Source: Terriglobia bacterium (GTDB lineage: Bacteria; Acidobacteriota; Terriglobia; Acidiferrales; UBA7541). Taken from it: a stretch of 60,803 nt of DNA. Positions within the stretch are counted from its first letter, which is position 1, and every line of letters begins with the position of its first letter. The notes under the pieces are model-generated. The model searched no databases. It was not told where the DNA came from and worked only from the letters and a program-made list of their open reading frames with translations. The stretch covers positions 1 to 60,803 of the forward strand of contig JAIQES010000024.1 in the NCBI GenBank assembly GCA_020073705.1. The letters run 5' to 3'. Made by a program: the position numbers and the translations under genes. Of this stretch, positions 52,534 to 60,611 are shown piece after piece.

Positions 52534-53565
52534 TTGACGACGAGCAGCCGAACCGGCGCGGTTCTGTGTTTCCCACGGCGTGAGCCAATGACGACTGAAG
52601 TATTTGACTGTTACTGGCGGTTCGCAGCGGAGCGACAAGCCATTTTCTTCCGTCGGTTTGGTGGTCAGGCAAGACCTTGGACAAACGACGAGATACTGTC
52701 TACATTCCGCTTTACGAATGCTTACAGAGCATCCGATCGTGTTAGCCAGTACTTGATCCGCCATGTAGTCTACGGCGGCGACCAATCCCCCGAAGACGTA
52801 GTCTTTCGGATCATCCTCTTCAAGCTCTTCAACAAGATTGAGACCTGGCAGCTATTGAGCTCGCATGTTGGTCCGATAAATTACTCGACGTATCGCTCTA
52901 AAAGCTACGATCAGATTCTGACCGAAGCGATGTCTGCCGGGACTCGGATTTATTCATCGGCTTACATTATGCCAAATGGTGGGCGGAATTATTTGCGGAA
53001 GCACCGGGCTCACTTGTGGTTACTAGAGAGAATGATGCGCGACGAAATGCCGAAGAAGCTAGCCGGCTGCCCGTCTATGAAGCACGCATTCGAGCTCCTG
53101 CGTGGCTACCCCATGATTGGAGACTTTCTGGCCTATCAGTACGTGACGGACCTGAACTACAGTGAGGTAACAAACTTCAATGAAATGGACTTCGTGGTGC
53201 CTGGGCCTGGAGCGCGGAGTGGTATTCACAAGTGTTTTTCCGATCTAGGCGACTGGCCTGAGGACGATGTTCTTCGCTGGGTAACCGAGAATCAAGAAGT
53301 GCAGTTCTCCAAACAACAGTTGGAGTTTAGATCGTTGTGGGGAAGGCCGCTTCAGCTGATTGACTGCCAGAATCTGTTCTGCGAGATCGATAAGTATGCC
53401 CGGGCGCGGTTTCCCAGAATATCGGGTCGATTACAGCGGACGCGGATCAAACGAAAATTCGAACCTAACCCAGCGGCGATCGATTACTGGTATCCCCCTA
53501 AGTGGGGTATTAACGCGAACATTGGTAAGGATCCGATTTTAGCGCGGGCTGCTGCTTCGGGCTAG
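52534..53565 (+). CDS. Predicted DNA base hypermodification protein (HMUDK-helical / aGPT-pyrophosphorylase type)
   Basis: This 343-residue protein begins with CYWRFAAERQAIFFRRFGGQ and FTNAYRASDRVSQYLIRHV. It contains the HhH-like loop GYPMIGDFLAYQYVTDLNYS and PGPGARSGIHKC near 225-240. This combination is the pattern I know from the 5-hmdU DNA kinase helical domain / alpha-glutamyl-putrescinyl thymine pyrophosphorylase group, enzymes of phage thymidine hypermodification. No P-loop kinase motif is visible, so it is more like the pyrophosphorylase/glycosylase-type member. It follows a small gene and acpS, and converges on a MazG-like gene. The exact reaction is unproven. Confidence 0.72.
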   Translation: MTTSSRTGAVLCFPRREPMTTEVFDCYWRFAAERQAIFFRRFGGQARPWTNDEILSTFRFTNAYRASDRVSQYLIRHVVYGGDQSPEDVVFRIILFKLFNKIETWQLLSSHVGPINYSTYRSKSYDQILTEAMSAGTRIYSSAYIMPNGGRNYLRKHRAHLWLLERMMRDEMPKKLAGCPSMKHAFELLRGYPMIGDFLAYQYVTDLNYSEVTNFNEMDFVVPGPGARSGIHKCFSDLGDWPEDDVLRWVTENQEVQFSKQQLEFRSLWGRPLQLIDCQNLFCEIDKYARARFPRISGRLQRTRIKRKFEPNPAAIDYWYPPKWGINANIGKDPILARAAASG

Positions 53566-53616
53566 GGCGGAGATCGTATCGAATCAAATCAATGCCACTC
53601 GTATCATTCCACACGC

Positions 53617-54804
53617 TCAAGTCATCTTGAACGAGAGTGTATGGGTGTTGAGATCTGCGATTACGACCCCGCGACGGTGTTCCTGCAGAGGACGAAACAC
53701 TTCGTAACCTTTGAGTATCGCCTCCTCCCATTGCCACAGAGGAATTCGTTCCACTTCGTAGTCGGCCACGAGCTCCTTGATGGCTTTCAGGAGAGAATAG
53801 TCAAGACTTGAAATTGACGCGAAATAGTTCAATCGACAGGCGTGATTGAAAACCCAAGTAGCCACGGCCTCTTCGATCAAAATAGCTCGAGCGCCGTCCT
53901 GGGTTTCATCGATGAGCGGTTTGCTCTTTCGCTTAACCCTGAATAGTGCCCGAATAACAGGCGACCACCCCAAAATAGCGGCGTATCCAAGGTGGAATAC
54001 ATCGTGAAAACGATAGTCATCCTGTTCGATTTTGTTGTCCGTTAAGTGATCGCCTATATTGATTCCTTGACATTGCAGTCGGACGTACGTTTTCTTGCCC
54101 GAGGTTCGCTCCATGATATCGATCTCGATGTGCCGAGGGAGTTGTTCTTCCGTGTCCTCAGTCTCGTCGAACAAGGGAGCGTATTCGCGAATGGTCGGCG
54201 CCCAGCGTCCCGAAGTCTTCTCAAGATTCTTCCGGGCGCAGTCTGAGAGGCTAATGCCAGCGTCGTTTGCTGCGCGGATCAATGCGCGGAAAACTTCCAC
54301 CAAATGCGCAGAGAGGGCGTCACGATTCCCATCGATGCGACCCGAGGCGACGTCATCTAGCAGCCTGCCGACCTTCCCCGCAAGTCCGATTAGCCCAGCT
54401 TCTACTGTGTCATCTACGAGCGGACCTGAGAATTCGACTCCCGCCTGCAGTTCCTCAAAGGAGATAGAGCCGTTCGGTGTAGGCTTGTCCCAGTCTCCCA
54501 ATGTGCGGAGTGCTCGCTGGCCGATTGCAGACAGTTTCAAGACGGCCCGGGATGCAACATTGGCGAAATACCAAAGTGCGTCACCGAATTCTTCAGTGAT
54601 GGATGCACGATAGGCGAAGTAGGAGTCCTGATCTCGCTGCTTCTTTTTAAGCTCACTCAGCACACTGCCGACTTCTCCGAAGAGACCCAATAGCGCGAAG
54701 TGAATCCCGGCCGTGCCCTGCTTTGGATTTCGGGCGGTCAACGCGGCCTGAGTTTGATATTGGTCTAAATGCAATGGCAGCGATTCTGAAGCGGCTGCGT
54801 CCAT
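53617..54804 (-). CDS. MazG-like NTP pyrophosphohydrolase with long C-terminal domain
   Basis: This 395-residue protein has an N-terminal MazG-like all-alpha module: HFALLGLFGEVGSVLSELKK (Glu pair for Mg) and EEFGDALWYFANVASRAVL (ExxD). The second half has an unusual conserved-looking domain, YRFHDVFHLGYAAILGWSP and ILIEEAVATWVFNH, perhaps a nucleotide- or metal-binding domain. MazG proteins hydrolyse dNTPs, and in T-hypermodifying phages they remove dTTP. On the minus strand it lies 17 bases after the thymidylate-synthase-like fragment, so the two were one transcript. Function of the C-terminal half is unknown. Confidence 0.78.
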   Translation of the reverse strand: MDAAASESLPLHLDQYQTQAALTARNPKQGTAGIHFALLGLFGEVGSVLSELKKKQRDQDSYFAYRASITEEFGDALWYFANVASRAVLKLSAIGQRALRTLGDWDKPTPNGSISFEELQAGVEFSGPLVDDTVEAGLIGLAGKVGRLLDDVASGRIDGNRDALSAHLVEVFRALIRAANDAGISLSDCARKNLEKTSGRWAPTIREYAPLFDETEDTEEQLPRHIEIDIMERTSGKKTYVRLQCQGINIGDHLTDNKIEQDDYRFHDVFHLGYAAILGWSPVIRALFRVKRKSKPLIDETQDGARAILIEEAVATWVFNHACRLNYFASISSLDYSLLKAIKELVADYEVERIPLWQWEEAILKGYEVFRPLQEHRRGVVIADLNTHTLSFKMT

Positions 54805-54821
54805 TTTTCGCCTTGGCCTGA

Positions 54822-55121
54822 TCAGGCTGCTTTGTTTTCGGCGACATTATGGCAGTTCTTAACGAGTTTTTCGATATCAGACTTACCCCATTCGCCGGTC
54901 TCACGTTCGAGCGTTGCATAGGTCGAGTGGCAGATGAGAGGTCCAATATTCAACCTGGTCTCGTTCGCGACAAAACCTTGAAGCTGGGCAAGCCCAAGGA
55001 GATTGCCGAGTGTCTTCTGCACGTAGTAGTGCGAGCGGTAGAGTGCAGTGAGCATAAGCGAGTTGTCACTCCTGATTCTGAAGCTGAGATGACTCAGACA
55101 CGGTTGGCTCAGTGTCCGTGT
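54822..55121 (-). pseudogene. 3' part of a thymidylate-synthase-like gene, truncated
   Basis: The frame, read upstream from the stop at 54822, gives LSQPCLSHLSFRI, then ALYRSHYYVQKTLGNLLGLA and LNIGPLICHSTYATLE. PCL, with the catalytic-type cysteine, and YRSH...LGN are thymidylate synthase / dUMP hydroxymethyltransferase motifs. The 5' part (substrate-binding N-terminus) is missing. An ATG at 55055 gives only 77 residues and would lack the cysteine. The sequence changes abruptly into an RHS gene at about 55120-55150. It was probably functional together with the MazG-like gene before truncation. Confidence 0.6.
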
Positions 55122-55148
55122 GGAATCAGATGCCGCGGCTACAGCTTC

Positions 55149-56714
55149 CTGACGAGCCGCAACTTCACGAACGCATACACGTACGACGCTGCATCGAACC
55201 GCACGGGGTTCACCGATCCTGAGAGCGGCTCGACCACCTACTCCTACGACACGCTGAATCGCCTGACAACTCTTGCTCCGCCGTCGGCATTCACCACAGG
55301 CTCATTCGGCTTCAGCTATGACGCGCTGAGCCGCCGCACGCAGATGACGCGCCCAAACAGCATCGCGACCAACTACACCTACGACAATCTGTCGCGGCTG
55401 CTGACCGTGCTGCACCAGGCAGGCGGAAGTACCATTGACGGGGCGAGCTATACGGTGGATTCTACTGGGAACCGGACGGCGAAGACGGACCAGTTGGCGG
55501 CAGTCACGTCGAATTACACGTATGACGCGATCTATCAACTCCTGAGCGCCACACAAGGAGGAAGTACGTCCGAGAGTTACACCTACGACCCGGTAGGCAA
55601 CCGCACGGCGTCGCTGGGCGTGTCGTCGTACACCACCAACGCATCGAACGAACTGACGGCGACATCAAACGCGAGCTACACCTACGACAGCAACGGCAAT
55701 ACGCTGACCAAGACGGTCGGCTCGGACACGACGAGCTACACCTGGGACTTCGAGAACCGCCTGACGAGCGTGACGTTGCCCGGGAGCGGCGGGACGGTCA
55801 GCTTCAAGTACGATCCGTTTGGCAGAAGGATATACAAGTCACCATCGGGCGGAACGAGCATCTTCGCTTACGATGGTGCGAGCCTAGTCGAGGAGACGAA
55901 CGGAGCGGGCGCCGTAGCCGCACGGTATGCGCAGGGAGCCAGTATTGATGAGCCACTGGCCATGCTCCGCAGTTCGTCAACCAGCTATTACAATGCCGAT
56001 GGATTGGGCTCCGTCACATCACTGGCCAATGCCACAGGAACGCTGGTGCAGACGTACACGTTCGACTCCTTCGGTAAGCTGACCGCTTCGGCAGGCTCGC
56101 TGACAAATCCATTCCAGTACACGGGCCGCGAATCCGATCCTGAAACCGGCCTCTATTCTTACCGCGCCAGATATTACGACACTTCGATTGGACGGTTTTT
56201 AAGTGAGGATCCGACGCAACTCCGGGGAGGTATCAATTTTTATGCGTATGTCAAGAATGGACCCGTTGACTTTGTCGATCCATGGGGCCTGCAATGCAAA
56301 CAGGTGACTCCTTGGCACGCAATACCGCGCTGGAGTAATCCGAACGGTCGTAAGCCTTACACTACTATTGAAGATGGTTTCTTTTTTAACTTTCAAGGTT
56401 GGGATTTCATGAATTCATTGCTTATAGACTGCGATTGCACGTGGGCTTCAACACATACTCGCATTCGAAAATTTTACCGCGAAGATATTAAGGAAGAGGC
56501 ATGGTTTGAATGTCCGACATGCAATGGACAGACGCAGCGAGAATACCGAACGAGAGACAAGATACGAGTGCGTGAAGAAGACAGTGCGGGACAACAATTT
56601 ATGCCTCCCGTTATCAAGCACACCCCAGGGAAACTCGTGCAGATAGGCCCCGACGGGGGCACAGACCCGAATAGAACCAACGTGAATTGCCTGTGCTCAC
56701 CACCAACTCCGTGA
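55149..56714 (+). CDS. RHS-repeat protein with variable C-terminus, 5'-truncated
   Basis: About 521 residues of Rhs/YD repeats (TYDAASNRTG, YTYDAIYQLL, YTYDSNGNTLTK) end in the RHS core FQYTGRESDPETGLYSYRAR, YYDTSIGRFLSEDP. A 135-residue unique tail with CPTCNG and cysteine pairs follows, typical of a polymorphic toxin domain. The start was not found: the frame is open back to an ATG at 54849, but that stretch is antisense to the thymidylate-synthase-like fragment. So the gene is a 5'-truncated end that joins at about 55130. The lipoprotein gene after it may be immunity. The tail matches nothing I know. Confidence 0.72.
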   Translation: MTSRNFTNAYTYDAASNRTGFTDPESGSTTYSYDTLNRLTTLAPPSAFTTGSFGFSYDALSRRTQMTRPNSIATNYTYDNLSRLLTVLHQAGGSTIDGASYTVDSTGNRTAKTDQLAAVTSNYTYDAIYQLLSATQGGSTSESYTYDPVGNRTASLGVSSYTTNASNELTATSNASYTYDSNGNTLTKTVGSDTTSYTWDFENRLTSVTLPGSGGTVSFKYDPFGRRIYKSPSGGTSIFAYDGASLVEETNGAGAVAARYAQGASIDEPLAMLRSSSTSYYNADGLGSVTSLANATGTLVQTYTFDSFGKLTASAGSLTNPFQYTGRESDPETGLYSYRARYYDTSIGRFLSEDPTQLRGGINFYAYVKNGPVDFVDPWGLQCKQVTPWHAIPRWSNPNGRKPYTTIEDGFFFNFQGWDFMNSLLIDCDCTWASTHTRIRKFYREDIKEEAWFECPTCNGQTQREYRTRDKIRVREEDSAGQQFMPPVIKHTPGKLVQIGPDGGTDPNRTNVNCLCSPPTP

Positions 56715-56733
56715 GCATCGATAGGGGTAATAA

Positions 56734-57369
56734 ATGAAAGCTCGCTTATTACTTATAGTGGGAATTCTTTGGGTGCAGCCCATGCTCTCATGTAGCCATC
56801 AATCTAATCCGTCGGATCTACACAGTTCGACTGCCAACGGCGAGTCGCAACACAAGGTTGTGCAAGTCGATTTACATGCAGAATTGGATCGGATCCAAAA
56901 AGATCTGAAGAGCAATCCGCAATCGGCACCTCTCCATAATCAGGCAGCTAATGTCTATGATTCGTTAGGTGACTTTCAGAGTTTTGAGCGCGAAATTCAA
57001 ACCGCAATGACGCTCGATCCGGAGAATCCCATACACCCCTACATAGCATATGCTGTATATAAACGACGGCACGCAACCGAGAAACAGACTGCAGTTCTCG
57101 ACATGGCGCTGAAGATCGACCCAGCAAATCCATTCGGCCATTACGAACGAGCGAGCATTTTTGAAGACAAGAAACAATGGCGGGATGCCTTGAGAGAATA
57201 CGGAGTTGCACAAGAGCTAATACAACACCTGAAGGCCGACGCTCGCAATCTTAACAGCGACCGTTTGATGTATGTAGATACCCGCGGGAACCCGTTTGAC
57301 GTAACGTTCCAAGAAATGCATATCGCGGATGACATCGCGCGCGTGCGCGGGGTACAAGGCCGAAACTGA
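56734..57369 (+). CDS. TPR-type lipoprotein, possible RHS-partner
   Basis: This 211-residue protein has a lipobox signal (LLLIVGILWVQPMLSCSHQ, Cys about 20) and at least three tetratricopeptide-like repeats (SAPLHNQAANVYDSLGDFQS, DPENPIHPYIAYAVYKRRHA, DPANPFGHYERASIFEDKKQ). It starts 20 bases after the RHS stop, so it is likely co-transcribed. An immunity or a structural role for it is possible; neither is shown. Confidence 0.75.
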   Translation: MKARLLLIVGILWVQPMLSCSHQSNPSDLHSSTANGESQHKVVQVDLHAELDRIQKDLKSNPQSAPLHNQAANVYDSLGDFQSFEREIQTAMTLDPENPIHPYIAYAVYKRRHATEKQTAVLDMALKIDPANPFGHYERASIFEDKKQWRDALREYGVAQELIQHLKADARNLNSDRLMYVDTRGNPFDVTFQEMHIADDIARVRGVQGRN

Positions 57370-57384
57370 CCGATTTGAGCGAAT

Positions 57385-57568
57385 GGGCGGGCCAGGCTTT
57401 GAGCGATTTTGAATTTTCGGGTGCCGCAACCCTCATGCTTATCGAGGGGGCGATGTGTTTGATTTGTCTTTCTTCGAACAAAGTTGGGCGGGTGGCACAC
57501 CCTTTGACACGGTCTTGAACTTCCGGCGGGTGGGCCAGCCTTTTGAGCGATTTTGAAATTCCGGGTGG
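57385..57568. repeat. Imperfect direct repeats in a non-coding gap
   Basis: GGGCGGGCCAGGCTTTGAGC (57385 on) recurs as GGCGGGTGGGCCAGCCTTTTGAGC (57525 on), both followed by GATTTTGAA and CGGGTG. A third, shorter GGCGGGTGG...CCTTTG copy lies at 57488. They fill the 323-base gap after the lipoprotein gene. Confidence 0.5.
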
Positions 57569-57692
57569 CCGCTCCTTCGTGGTTTTCGAAGGGTCGGAGA
57601 GATTGGTTTATTTCTTGTCGGATGATCTAAATTCATTCTCTACATTCAGCAAGTCGCCCGGCACGCATTGACGTTGAAAGGAACAAACATCC

Positions 57693-57887
57693 GTGGCATG
57701 GTTTTACGAAATTCGCAGTTCAAATAACGCCGTGCTGAAACGAGATGGCGGATTTGCTACTTTGGATGCCGCGAAAACTGCCGGACGCGAGGACGCTAAG
57801 AAGATGAAAAACTCCTGTCAGCCGGACAGGCCGGATGTTGAACGCATTATGGTCGGCCAGAATTTGGAAAAGCCCACGCGGTATTGA
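57693..57887 (+). CDS. Small conserved-looking protein
   Basis: This 64-residue protein (AWFYEIRSSNNAVLKRDGGF ... RIMVGQNLEKPTRY) has balanced charge and normal codon use. It looks like the widespread small acidobacterial hypotheticals that start AWFYEIRSS. Function unknown. Confidence 0.55.
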   Translation: MAWFYEIRSSNNAVLKRDGGFATLDAAKTAGREDAKKMKNSCQPDRPDVERIMVGQNLEKPTRY

Positions 57888-57983
57888 CTGCATTTGTCAA
57901 TTGGGTGTGCTGATCCTTAGACTTAGAGCATTTACCCAGATTCCCCGACACACCTGCCAAATCCGCAAAGGTCCCAAGTTTCG

Positions 57984-58247
57984 ATGTTCGAAGTTCAAAC
58001 GAAGGGTTCAATCGGCAGATTGATTCTGAACTTATTAAAGTCCATGAATAACCCTGCGGTCCAAGGCGTCGTCGCAGTGGCTGACTCTGCTCAATTGGTG
58101 AAAATCAAAAAGCACGCATCTGCTGTTAAAGGTTTGGGCGATAAGTTGAAATACTGGGACTTTAGAGAAGTCTTGAAAGTTTACGAATCCCTCCAAGCGG
58201 TCTACGAGGCAATCAACAAGCTGGATTTGGTTCCACAAGGATTTTGA
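57984..58247 (+). CDS. Hypothetical protein
   Basis: This 87-residue protein is rich in Val/Ala/Lys, with VQGVVAVADSAQLVKIKKHA and a C-terminal helix. It has the appearance of the end of a larger protein but an intact ATG. No family recognised. Confidence 0.4.
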   Translation: MFEVQTKGSIGRLILNLLKSMNNPAVQGVVAVADSAQLVKIKKHASAVKGLGDKLKYWDFREVLKVYESLQAVYEAINKLDLVPQGF

Positions 58248-58351
58248 ATGCTAGCTTCGACTGAGCCGATCTGCAAATCGCCATCAGCCGGGCGGGTACT
58301 TTCTTTGTAAGGCGTTCAAGTCGTCCGACTGGCGGCGGGGTGATGCGCCGC

Positions 58352-59131
58352 TCACGCCGTTCCCAGAATCCACCCCTCAATCTCAGCGGTCTTGCGCTCA
58401 TGCGGTTCAAGCTCAGGGCAGAGGAACTTTTCGAGACTGCCATCACAGCCCGCCCGTCGCAGCCATTCGGCTGTCGCATATGCGTCTTGCTGGTCAGGCG
58501 TTCGTCCTGCAGTCGGGAAAGATCTGCTCCAAAGCGCAGGGTAGACCTCCGCGACCACGGAGCAGTTGGGCGGTACGCACCACCCGTCGAACGGCCAGAA
58601 GTGAACGTGCCGCTTAACATTCCGTCGGATGTAACGCAGCCACGGGATGCCTGCGTGCGTAGATTTCGCCACTGCCCCTTGCACGTCGAAATGGAAGACC
58701 GACTTGGCTCGCACGCGCACTTCCGTTAGCCGCCGCCAGCGTGGGTTGCCGGAGCGGGCTGCACCTTTTCCAATGCTGCCGTCCCGAACGAAATCGACGT
58801 AGATGTCCTCGTCGGTCGGCCAATGGCGCTGGAAGTCGTCAAGGAACAACGGCCAGTCATGAGGCAATCCATACTGCCCGAAATACCGCAGCGGGAATGA
58901 TAACCCGTGGTCGATCCCGACAAGCGTGGGCTTTCCATCGGAAAGCTTCTCAACCAGCCACTCAGCAATGGCCCTGCGAGTCCAATACTTACGCGGGCTT
59001 GGTGGCGGCTCAACTTCCTGAGGGATGATCAAACGGTCGGCCTCGTAAACGCGCAAGCCCTTAAGGCTAGATGTGGGCGTCTGTGCGCCCGAGTAGTCAA
59101 TGCCGACATAGCATTCGAATGCGGGGTTCAT
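58352..59131 (-). CDS. DUF429-like predicted nuclease
   Basis: This 259-residue protein begins CYVGIDYSGAQTPTSSLKG (RNase H-like first strand, DYSGA) and contains LVGIDHGLSFPLRYF and a Trp/Arg-rich core. It ends with TPDQQDAYATAEWLRRA and CPELEPHERKTAEIEGWI, as in DUF429-type RNase H-fold proteins. ATG 59131 overlaps the stop of a 40-residue frame (ATGA). The longer frame from 59179 is not favoured. The role is unknown. Confidence 0.75.
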   Translation of the reverse strand: MNPAFECYVGIDYSGAQTPTSSLKGLRVYEADRLIIPQEVEPPPSPRKYWTRRAIAEWLVEKLSDGKPTLVGIDHGLSFPLRYFGQYGLPHDWPLFLDDFQRHWPTDEDIYVDFVRDGSIGKGAARSGNPRWRRLTEVRVRAKSVFHFDVQGAVAKSTHAGIPWLRYIRRNVKRHVHFWPFDGWCVPPNCSVVAEVYPALWSRSFPTAGRTPDQQDAYATAEWLRRAGCDGSLEKFLCPELEPHERKTAEIEGWILGTA

Positions 59132-59250
59132 GCTAGACCGCCCACGGGCCGGAAGCGTTTCCTGATGAACTTGCGCCACTCCAACTTCTGCGTCTTATTG
59201 CAGTCAGAAATTGGCCCGGCAAGATAGATGGTGAGTCGCTGACGGTCCAT
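59128..59250 (-). CDS. 40-residue stub with nucleoside deoxyribosyltransferase-like N-terminus
   Basis: The frame has GGGAGG 7 bases before its ATG and encodes MDRQRLTIYLAGPISDCNKT plus 20 residues, then a TGA overlapping the next ATG. IYLAGPI-x-C is the N-terminal motif of nucleoside 2-deoxyribosyltransferases (usually about 150 residues). So it is truncated or a reduced leader. It may be a leader for the DUF429-like gene by coupling, or a remnant. Confidence 0.45.
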   Translation of the reverse strand: MDRQRLTIYLAGPISDCNKTQKLEWRKFIRKRFRPVGGLA

Positions 59251-59299
59251 GGATTCACCTCCCAATCTTGCGACAAAAGGATATTCCACCGGACGTAGG

Positions 59300-59551
59300 T
59301 TACTCGAAAGCTGGATGCAGAAGAAACGGCGGAACGTCCCCGCGCCAACGAATCACTTCCTCGTGGTCATACCAATATCTCTTTCGGCATGCGGGGTCGT
59401 CGCCTACCACATCGAGCCAGTCGGGAAGAGGTGGGAGTTCGGCAGTTCCGTCTGTCCTGCCGAGCGGAATCCGGTGCCCGGCGAGCGGATTTTGTTCCCG
59501 ATGGACCCTCGTGTTCCTACAGGTCACAACCCAGTAATAACCTTGTGGCAT
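59300..59551 (-). CDS. Hypothetical protein
   Basis: This 83-residue protein is Pro/Trp-rich (LGRTDGTAELPPLPDWLDVV and DHEEVIRWRGDVPPFLLHP). The composition suggests a real protein. It precedes the stub and the DUF429-like gene on the same strand and may share their transcript. No family recognised; no clear ribosome-binding site. Confidence 0.48.
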   Translation of the reverse strand: MPQGYYWVVTCRNTRVHREQNPLAGHRIPLGRTDGTAELPPLPDWLDVVGDDPACRKRYWYDHEEVIRWRGDVPPFLLHPAFE

Positions 59552-59714
59552 GAAAGGATTCTATCAGAATGGAAAGCGTCTCGACTTGCGAGTTCGGCGC
59601 ACATTTTTGGGTGAAACCCTGAGATTCAGGGAAAGATGCGATAAAGTACAGGACGAAAGTTTGCTTTACACACGAAATCGAAGCCTGAATCATTTACGAA
59701 TTATATGCAGGCTG

Positions 59715-60056
59715 TCATTGTAGCAACACGGGTTTCCTAGATTCTTTTAGAGTTTCCCTGTTTTTCCCGATGATACGGACTTCCTTCCCGTGTAGCCCCG
59801 CGAACTTTATCGCTATTCCGAGGATGGTATATTCCTCATCTTGGTAGTCCGCAGCAAATGAGTCCTGATGGATAATCACCGCGTCGACGTTTTCACGGCA
59901 GGACTTAGCGAAGTCCGGCAATAAACGAGCGATTTTCGCCGTGAGAGCCGACTCCTTCTCCCGTAGTTTTGTTTCTTCTGTCATGATCAGCATATCCCGT
60001 ATCCTTTCTTCTTCGGCACCGTACGCAAAGCGGACAAGCGAGACCTCGACGTGCAC
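59715..60056 (-). CDS. Hypothetical protein coupled to a small basic protein
   Basis: This 113-residue protein (VHVEVSLVRFAYGAEEERIR ... DAVIIHQDSFAADYQDEEYT) is not recognised. GTG at 60056 overlaps the TAG stop of the upstream gene, the favoured coupled start. A longer frame to 60095 overlaps more. Mixed alpha/beta, charged. Confidence 0.55.
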   Translation of the reverse strand: MHVEVSLVRFAYGAEEERIRDMLIMTEETKLREKESALTAKIARLLPDFAKSCRENVDAVIIHQDSFAADYQDEEYTILGIAIKFAGLHGKEVRIIGKNRETLKESRKPVLLQ

Positions 60057-60298
60057 TACGCTTTGGCCTTTCGTTCTGCCCTCACCTTTGCCCACCGCAC
60101 CTTCTGAGCCTTCCCTATCTTTCTTCGTGCGGCAGCCGAAAGCGTGCGCTTCTTGCCGTTTCGAGTTGGTGTCGAGTTTGCTCCAGACAGTTCACGCAGC
60201 ACTGCAATCGCCTTGTCTAATTTCGTCAGTTCCTTCTGAACTTGTGCTCGCTGACCTTGCAGCATCTTCACTGTACCCGCTAGTTCGAGGTTCCCCAT
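60056..60298 (-). CDS. Small basic protein with RWAK motif
   Basis: This 80-residue protein has an N-terminal coiled-coil (GQRAQVQKELTKLDKAIAVL), a GKKRTLSAAARRKIGKA segment and C-terminal RWAKVRAERKAKA. Such proteins with this C-terminal basic helix are common in acidobacteria; function unknown, probably DNA- or RNA-binding. It is first in a two-gene unit. Confidence 0.65.
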   Translation of the reverse strand: MGNLELAGTVKMLQGQRAQVQKELTKLDKAIAVLRELSGANSTPTRNGKKRTLSAAARRKIGKAQKVRWAKVRAERKAKA

Positions 60299-60383
60299 TT
60301 GGTCTCCGTGCCCGTTGGTGAATAAGTGTTCGCCAGAAAGTTTATCACTGGTGGCTTTGCGGGAATCTGGTTCCGAAGAGAGT

Positions 60384-60476
60384 TCACGCAGCCCGGCGCC
60401 CGCTGAAGAGATGGATCACCAAGAAAACAACCGCAAGGACAAGGAGAAGGTGATCGCGATTAACGCCGCGACCCAC
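60384..60476 (-). CDS. Possible 30-residue membrane peptide
   Basis: GTG start, then DHLLLVLAVVFLVIHLFSGRR-type sequence: one hydrophobic helix with a basic end. No ribosome-binding site is seen, so this is a weak call. Confidence 0.25.
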   Translation of the reverse strand: MGRGVNRDHLLLVLAVVFLVIHLFSGRRAA

Positions 60477-60524
60477 AAATATTATGCGCGGATAATGTTA
60501 CGGAATGCTTTCTTAGATCGTTTG

Positions 60525-60563
60525 ACGAAAAAAGCGTGGCGGGCCTGCTCCCCCGCCACGCTT
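60525..60563 (-). terminator. Terminator of the gene at the window's right edge
   Basis: The stem AAGCGTGGCGGG/CCCGCCACGCTT (60532-60563) is followed on the minus strand by TTTTTTC. It lies 48 bases after the stop at 60612. Confidence 0.85.
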
Positions 60564-60611
60564 CTGTTAGAGGGAAGAAACTGTTGCGTTCGCCTGGTAC
60601 GGTTTGCGCGG

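Noticed and set aside
54849-55148. 5' extension of the RHS frame with an ATG at 54849
   Set aside because: This stretch is antisense to the thymidylate-synthase-like fragment and has no Rhs repeats.
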